Source: Bacteroidia bacterium | Lineage (GTDB): Bacteria > Bacteroidota > Bacteroidia > Flavobacteriales > Flavobacteriaceae | Direction: 5' to 3' | NCBI GenBank assembly: GCA_030425715.1 | Contig: JAUIAA010000006.1 | Location: forward strand, 1 to 20,169 | Length of the DNA stretch: 20,169 nucleotides | Shown here: one piece after another, positions 16,765 through 20,169 of the stretch | Layout of the letters: every line of letters begins with the position of its first letter | Position numbering within the stretch: position 1 is the stretch's first letter | Position numbers and translations under genes: made by a program | Notes under the pieces: model-generated | Database searches by the model: none | Told to the model about the DNA's origin: nothing | What the model saw: the letters and a program-made list of their open reading frames with translations, nothing else

Positions 16765-16874
16765 TAGTTTTGTAGAACACAAGCTTTTTATAAAGCAATT
16801 GCGTGTTTTTATTTACTTCCCTCTTAACTGAAGTAAATTTTTTAAAAGGATGGGCGTGCACCCGTCCTTTTTTT
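16765..16874 (+). ncRNA. Speculative antisense small RNA opposite the susC leader
   Basis: A plus-strand TAGTTTTG (16765-16772) matches the -7 consensus TAnnTTTG, and a plus-strand intrinsic terminator ends at 16874. A transcript between them would be about 95 nt and fully complementary to the susC leader. No TTTG stands at the -33 position, which weakens the case. Antisense small RNAs opposite susC leaders are known in Bacteroides; the presence of one here is inference. Confidence 0.25.
16844..16874 (+). terminator. Intrinsic terminator-like hairpin in the susC leader
   Basis: AAAAGGATGGG (16844-16854) pairs with CCCGTCCTTTT (16861-16871) around a CGTGCA loop, and seven consecutive T (16868-16874) follow on the plus strand. 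As plus-strand RNA all pairs form, with one G-U; as minus-strand RNA there is a C-A mismatch and only four U, so the plus direction is the better terminator. No plus-strand gene lies upstream. It could still act on the minus strand as a kdgF terminator or a susC leader attenuator. Confidence 0.65.
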
Positions 16875-16929
16875 ATTTTGTCAATGTTCCATTGTTATTT
16901 GTTTTATTGAGTTAAATTATATTTTTAAA

Positions 16930-16969
16930 TTGGATTTCCAAACTGGTTTACCAATTTGGTTTACCAAAT
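16930..16969. promoter_or_regulatory. Predicted GntR operator, three tandem 13-bp units before susC
   Basis: TGGATTTCCAAAC (16931-16943), TGGTTTACCAATT (16944-16956) and TGGTTTACCAAAT (16957-16969) stand head to tail at an exact 13-bp period. Each holds a palindromic core with 4-bp arms and a 2-bp spacer. The third unit overlaps the -7 box, and the others cover the start site and early leader. The related pair before the GntR gene supports a common regulator. The TGGT-NN-ACCA core resembles the UxuR/ExuR-type operator. Confidence 0.75.
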
Positions 16970-16995
16970 ATATACATTTTAACTATTACACCAAA
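16965..16995 (-). promoter_or_regulatory. Consensus promoter of the susC operon
   Basis: On the minus strand TTTG (16995-16992), 19 bp, then TATATTTG (16972-16965) match the Bacteroidota -33/-7 promoter (TTTG-N19-TAnnTTTG) at every defined base. Transcription would begin near 16958, giving a leader of about 330 nt to the susC ATG at 16630. The -7 box overlaps the third operator unit. Confidence 0.7.
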
Positions 16996-17028
16996 TTTTT
17001 TAACATTTAAAATTAAAATTTGTTAAAA

Positions 17029-17376
17029 TTATTCCATAAAATCTTCTCTTATCGGACTAAAAACATCAATAAGTACACCTGCTTCGGTACAAATTGCTCC
17101 GTGAAGTACATTTGGTGGAATATATACAGAGTCTCCTCCTTTTACCGTAGTTGTTTCCTCTCCAATCGTAAAATCAAAAGATCCGCTTACCACATAAGTT
17201 ACCTGTGAATGATAATGTTCGTGCTTATAGCCTATACCTCCCGTTGCAAAATCTACTTTCACAAGCATGATTTTATCATCATAACCCATTATTTTACGTT
17301 TAACACCTGCTCCAACTTCTTCCCATTCTTGATCTTTGTCTAGCAAAAATTCCTTACTCGCTCCAAAACTTTTCAT
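17029..17376 (-). CDS. kdgF: KdgF-type cupin, unsaturated uronate linearising enzyme
   Basis: A 115-residue single-domain cupin. His52, His54 and Gln58 in the first cupin motif (YKHEHYHSQVTYVVSG) and His92 in the second (GDSVYIPPNVLHGA) form the expected metal site. KdgF converts the unsaturated monouronate released by oligoalginate or pectate lyases to the open-chain ketone DEH, and this small cupin matches that family in length and motif. It lies two bases after the PL17 gene, so production of the monomer and its linearisation are co-expressed. A generic cupin is the alternative, but the pairing with PL17 makes KdgF strongly preferred. No signal peptide is seen, so it should act in the cytoplasm. 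Confidence 0.85.
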   Translation of the reverse strand: MKSFGASKEFLLDKDQEWEEVGAGVKRKIMGYDDKIMLVKVDFATGGIGYKHEHYHSQVTYVVSGSFDFTIGEETTTVKGGDSVYIPPNVLHGAICTEAGVLIDVFSPIREDFME

Positions 17377-17378
17377 AA

Positions 17379-19661
17379 TTATTTGTTTTTAATTTTAGTA
17401 AATTCAGAAACACCTTTCCATTTATAAGTGCTTCCGTTTATTTTTAATTCGTGTTCTTTTGTGCTACTGGCATCTTTTGTTGCCAATAAAAATAGTTTCT
17501 CTTTCTTTGATTTATAAGTTATTGTTATGGCTATATAAGCAATATCTTTATAACTTACCGATACTTTATCGATGTTGCTATACGCATCTGTTGCACTTTC
17601 ACTAACTACATTATAACGACCATGCGGTTCGATAATCGATGCAAATACAGCATTATTGGTATTTTCTTTTCGAAGCATATAGACAGGATCTCTTCGTAAA
17701 TTAAATGCTGGATCATTCGCTCCTATTCTACCAAAAATAACTTGATCGCCTATCTCAACGGCTGATGTTATGGAATAAAATTTTGCGTGTGAAAACCAAT
17801 TGAACTGTGCGTTATTCTGGCTTAAAGTAGCTTCCCCAACTTTCCAAAGGTGTTGGTAGCCATTTTTAGTTCCAAGCGGCTGTAAACTTTCTTCTACCTG
17901 ATACTCAAAATTGGCATCTATAATTTGTCCACTATAATAATAAGGTAAATCTAATTTTTGTTTTTTATCGGATACGACCTCCATAATATCTAAAACATAT
18001 GGATATTCAAGTTCCTCTTCTTTTATAAGAACCAAAGTACGTTGCATAGTAGTACCAGGATATGCATTTTTTTCTACTGCACTTACTACTTGTACATTAT
18101 TATTGGTAACATCAAAAACATATTTATTGGAGTGATGTTCGCTACCTGTTTCAAAGTCTCCATTAAAATGAGAAGTTTCATTTTGAACTATGGTATTATG
18201 CGCAATGGTTTGTTTTGCCCAAGTAGTGTTCTCTTTTAAATAGCCTCCTCCATTTTTTTGCTCAATGTTTACAAAACGGGCTAAACCATAATCTTGCAAT
18301 ACTTCTTCACCATTTTCATATAAAGAAAATGAAAGTTTATCGTAATGCCCATGACTCAAGCCTTGTGCGGTATATTTAAAAACAAGTGCTGTAGAATTTT
18401 CTTTAGAAGTATGTCTTAAAATTGCTAAACCGCCTTCATCTCCTTTTGCTCCATCTCTTAATTCTATAGATTTTTTTATAAAAGGAGTTTCTTTATTTTC
18501 TTTTAACCCAACGGCTACAGCTAAACCAGTTGCATCTAATTGTACCTTACCTTGTTCTTTCGCAATACTCAATAAACTAGTATCTTGATCTCCAAAATAA
18601 TATGCAATATCTACAGCAGATACTAAAGACCTTGATTTATAAGACATTCCCTTTTGTCCATCGTTTAGAGGAAAAAATGCACCGTTATCATCTGTTAAAT
18701 TTAATAAGGTATATACCGATTTCAATAACAACCCATTTTTGTATTCGAAAATTTTCAACTCCGGTTTACTATTTTGTAAGGCTTCTGCGAATATCATGAA
18801 AGGATACATGGCATATCTTTGGTAGTATGGACCTTCTGTATAATAACCATCTGGCGAAAAAGGTTGGTCTAGATTTGCAAAAAAACCAGCTTTATCTCCC
18901 GGTTTTTTAATAAAGCCTCCATCATTATCTTTTTGACCTGCTTTAATATTATCTTCTGGCAAACCATACAAGGCTCTATCAATTAATTCTTGATCCTTCA
19001 TCACTAAACCAATCATACCAACCGCAACATTTCCCCAGGTACTATGATTATGAATTCTATTAAAAAATTGAGGAGAACCGACCGATAAAAAATCAGCGAA
19101 TGGACGAAATAAATTCTTCTCTAAATATTTTCTTTCCTTTTGGGATAACCAGCTGTAAATACAATCGTATGCCTGACTTGCATATACCAACCAATTGGCA
19201 TCATTCAAACACTGCCAAAATATTTTACCTCTTGCATAGGATCTTTCTTGTGGATGGAGCGGTAGTGTCGGGTACATCTTTGCATAGGCTAAAAACATGT
19301 CTCTGATATAGATTGCATACTTCTCCTCTTCTAAAATTTGAAACAACACACCTGCCTTTTGTAAGGTTAAAAAGTTTTTTTTATGCTGCTCATGGGTATA
19401 CCCTCCTGCCATATCTTTTGGAATTGGCACAAGAATACCTTTTTGAATTTCTAGATCAACCTCTTTTTTTGTTTCAGCCAATGTTTCATCAAACAAAGGA
19501 ACGGACCCAAGTTTTACTCTTATATCCTCCACTCCTTTTTGTGTTAGTATCAAATTTGGATGTGTATTTATTTCAGAACTTTTCTGAGCAAAACCCATTA
19601 CAAAACTAAAAATGAACAGGTACGTAATATGTAGTCTAATAGTTGTGGTATGTTTTTTCAT
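17379..19661 (-). CDS. PL17 family oligoalginate lyase
   Basis: A 760-residue exolytic lyase that releases unsaturated monomers from alginate oligosaccharides. Residues 1 to about 26 are a Sec signal (FSFVMGFAQ) without a lipobox cysteine, so it is probably periplasmic. The N-terminal alpha/alpha toroid holds the NRIHNHSTWGN segment with Asn205 and His206, matching the catalytic Asn-His pair of PL17, and GYYTEGPYY (272-280) with candidate catalytic tyrosines. The C-terminal half is a heparinase II/III-type beta-sandwich with GLSHGHYDKLSFSLYENG and the AHNTIVQN segment. Length agrees with characterised PL17 enzymes. It follows an upstream secreted-protein gene after 15 bp and precedes kdgF. 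PL15 is less likely given the motif set. Confidence 0.9.
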   Translation of the reverse strand: MKKHTTTIRLHITYLFIFSFVMGFAQKSSEINTHPNLILTQKGVEDIRVKLGSVPLFDETLAETKKEVDLEIQKGILVPIPKDMAGGYTHEQHKKNFLTLQKAGVLFQILEEEKYAIYIRDMFLAYAKMYPTLPLHPQERSYARGKIFWQCLNDANWLVYASQAYDCIYSWLSQKERKYLEKNLFRPFADFLSVGSPQFFNRIHNHSTWGNVAVGMIGLVMKDQELIDRALYGLPEDNIKAGQKDNDGGFIKKPGDKAGFFANLDQPFSPDGYYTEGPYYQRYAMYPFMIFAEALQNSKPELKIFEYKNGLLLKSVYTLLNLTDDNGAFFPLNDGQKGMSYKSRSLVSAVDIAYYFGDQDTSLLSIAKEQGKVQLDATGLAVAVGLKENKETPFIKKSIELRDGAKGDEGGLAILRHTSKENSTALVFKYTAQGLSHGHYDKLSFSLYENGEEVLQDYGLARFVNIEQKNGGGYLKENTTWAKQTIAHNTIVQNETSHFNGDFETGSEHHSNKYVFDVTNNNVQVVSAVEKNAYPGTTMQRTLVLIKEEELEYPYVLDIMEVVSDKKQKLDLPYYYSGQIIDANFEYQVEESLQPLGTKNGYQHLWKVGEATLSQNNAQFNWFSHAKFYSITSAVEIGDQVIFGRIGANDPAFNLRRDPVYMLRKENTNNAVFASIIEPHGRYNVVSESATDAYSNIDKVSVSYKDIAYIAITITYKSKKEKLFLLATKDASSTKEHELKINGSTYKWKGVSEFTKIKNK

Positions 19662-19676
19662 ATTTAATTTTTGTAA

Positions 19677-20169
19677 TTATTTATACGGTATAGCTACACT
19701 TTTACCTGGTAATAATTCAACGTTAGTTACCTTTCCTTTACTGGTTAAACGAAGCTGCACTTTAGATACATGTAAAGACTGTAAAACAATTTCCTTTTCT
19801 GTTCGCTTGATTTGAATATCAGTGTTTTCTTTGAATTCGATAGTGATATCTTTTGCCTCTATTTTATCCACAAGAAAGAAAATAGTTGTAGAATTCTTGG
19901 TTAGAGATACTGCATTTTCTCCATACAATTTCCACGGTGATGTATTTACCTCCCAACCTAGGAGTGATGGATTTTCTACCGTTTCATCTATCCGATTTTC
20001 GAAATTATCAAAAGGAAATAGTATTGTAATAAAGTTATATTTCTTACTATTATTTTTGGCTACCACAGACCATTGCTTACCTCTTTTACCAGAAGTAATT
20101 ACACTGTCTACACTTCTAAGTTGGTATATATCATTTCCTGTACCGTTATCAAAAGTGGCTCGTAAAAGA
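19677..20169 (-). CDS. C-terminal part of an unidentified, probably secreted protein (cut by window edge)
   Basis: The frame ends with TAA at 19677 and stays open to the right edge, giving about 163 C-terminal residues; a GTG at 20066 is internal and should not be taken as the start. The visible part is rich in alternating hydrophobic and polar residues (KKYNFITILFPFD, KNSTTIFFLVDK, DITIEFKENTDIQIKRT, VQLRLTSKGKVTNVELLPGKSVAIPY), suggesting an all-beta C-terminal domain like those of heparinase II/III-type or other carbohydrate-active enzymes. I cannot assign a family. It lies 15 bp upstream of PL17 in the same operon, so a second lyase or a glycan-acting accessory enzyme is the best guess. 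Confidence 0.45.
   Translation of the reverse strand, partial: LLRATFDNGTGNDIYQLRSVDSVITSGKRGKQWSVVAKNNSKKYNFITILFPFDNFENRIDETVENPSLLGWEVNTSPWKLYGENAVSLTKNSTTIFFLVDKIEAKDITIEFKENTDIQIKRTEKEIVLQSLHVSKVQLRLTSKGKVTNVELLPGKSVAIPYK

Larger units (their letters stand above)
16631..17028. other. 398-bp regulatory gap between kdgF and susC
   Basis: No coding frame is supported here. From right to left it holds a consensus minus-strand promoter, a three-unit operator array overlapping its -7 box, a terminator-like GC-rich hairpin (16844-16874) and a second AT-rich hairpin with 9-bp arms, ATTTACTTC (16811-16819) and GAAGTAAAT (16830-16838). The susC leader would be about 330 nt, long for an ordinary mRNA leader. 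The stretch nearest the susC ATG (16631-16740) shows only short imperfect inverted repeats such as ACGG-A6-CCGT. Confidence 0.8.

Noticed and set aside
16931..16969. CRISPR-like or other mobile-element repeat
   Set aside because: The 13-bp units are contiguous with no spacers, are palindromic at the core, and recur only at the two regulated promoters, which fits an operator better.
20064..20066. GTG as start of a 129-residue protein at the right edge
   Set aside because: The same frame continues without a stop to 20169 and the residues upstream have the same beta-rich character, so the GTG is an internal valine codon of a longer gene.

Overview
The window is AT-rich DNA whose protein families, lipoprotein signals and promoter elements (TTTG-N19-TAnnTTTG) point to a marine member of the Bacteroidota, most likely Flavobacteriaceae. 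Every gene I can support lies on the minus strand, so transcription runs from the right edge to the left. No tRNA, rRNA, insertion sequence or CRISPR array is visible.

Positions about 5270 to 20169 hold an alginate utilisation locus of the kind known from marine flavobacteria. In transcription order it has: the C-terminal end of an unidentified secreted protein (cut by the right edge), a PL17 oligoalginate lyase, the cupin KdgF, then after a 398-bp regulatory gap a SusC transporter, a SusD lipoprotein, a PKD-containing surface lipoprotein, a PL7 alginate lyase, a FadR/UxuR-type GntR regulator, an MFS hexuronate-type transporter, an SDR reductase, KDG kinase and KDPG aldolase. Together they make a full route. 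PL7 cuts polymer at the surface, SusC/SusD and the PKD protein capture and import oligomers, PL17 releases unsaturated monomers, KdgF linearises them to DEH, the MFS carries uronate across the inner membrane, the SDR reduces DEH to KDG, and kinase plus aldolase give pyruvate and glyceraldehyde 3-phosphate.

The most informative non-coding signal is a shared operator. A 13-bp tandem array built on TGGT-NN-ACCA occurs as three units overlapping a consensus promoter before susC and as two units before the GntR gene. The core resembles operators of UxuR/ExuR-type regulators, so I infer that this GntR protein controls both itself and the susC operon. The roughly 330-nt susC leader also contains a strong plus-strand terminator hairpin with no plus-strand gene to serve, which raises the possibility of an antisense small RNA or a leader attenuator.

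Positions 1 to about 5070 are ordinary housekeeping and accessory genes: the N-terminal part of a Tat-exported sulfite-oxidase-type molybdoenzyme (cut by the left edge), a DUF1801 protein, a B12-dependent ribonucleotide reductase, a small DUF3820 protein and a saccharopine/alanine-dehydrogenase-like NAD(P) enzyme. Nothing links them functionally to alginate use. The alginate pathway itself is a described system; what may be new here is its regulatory detail and the uncharacterised proteins within it.
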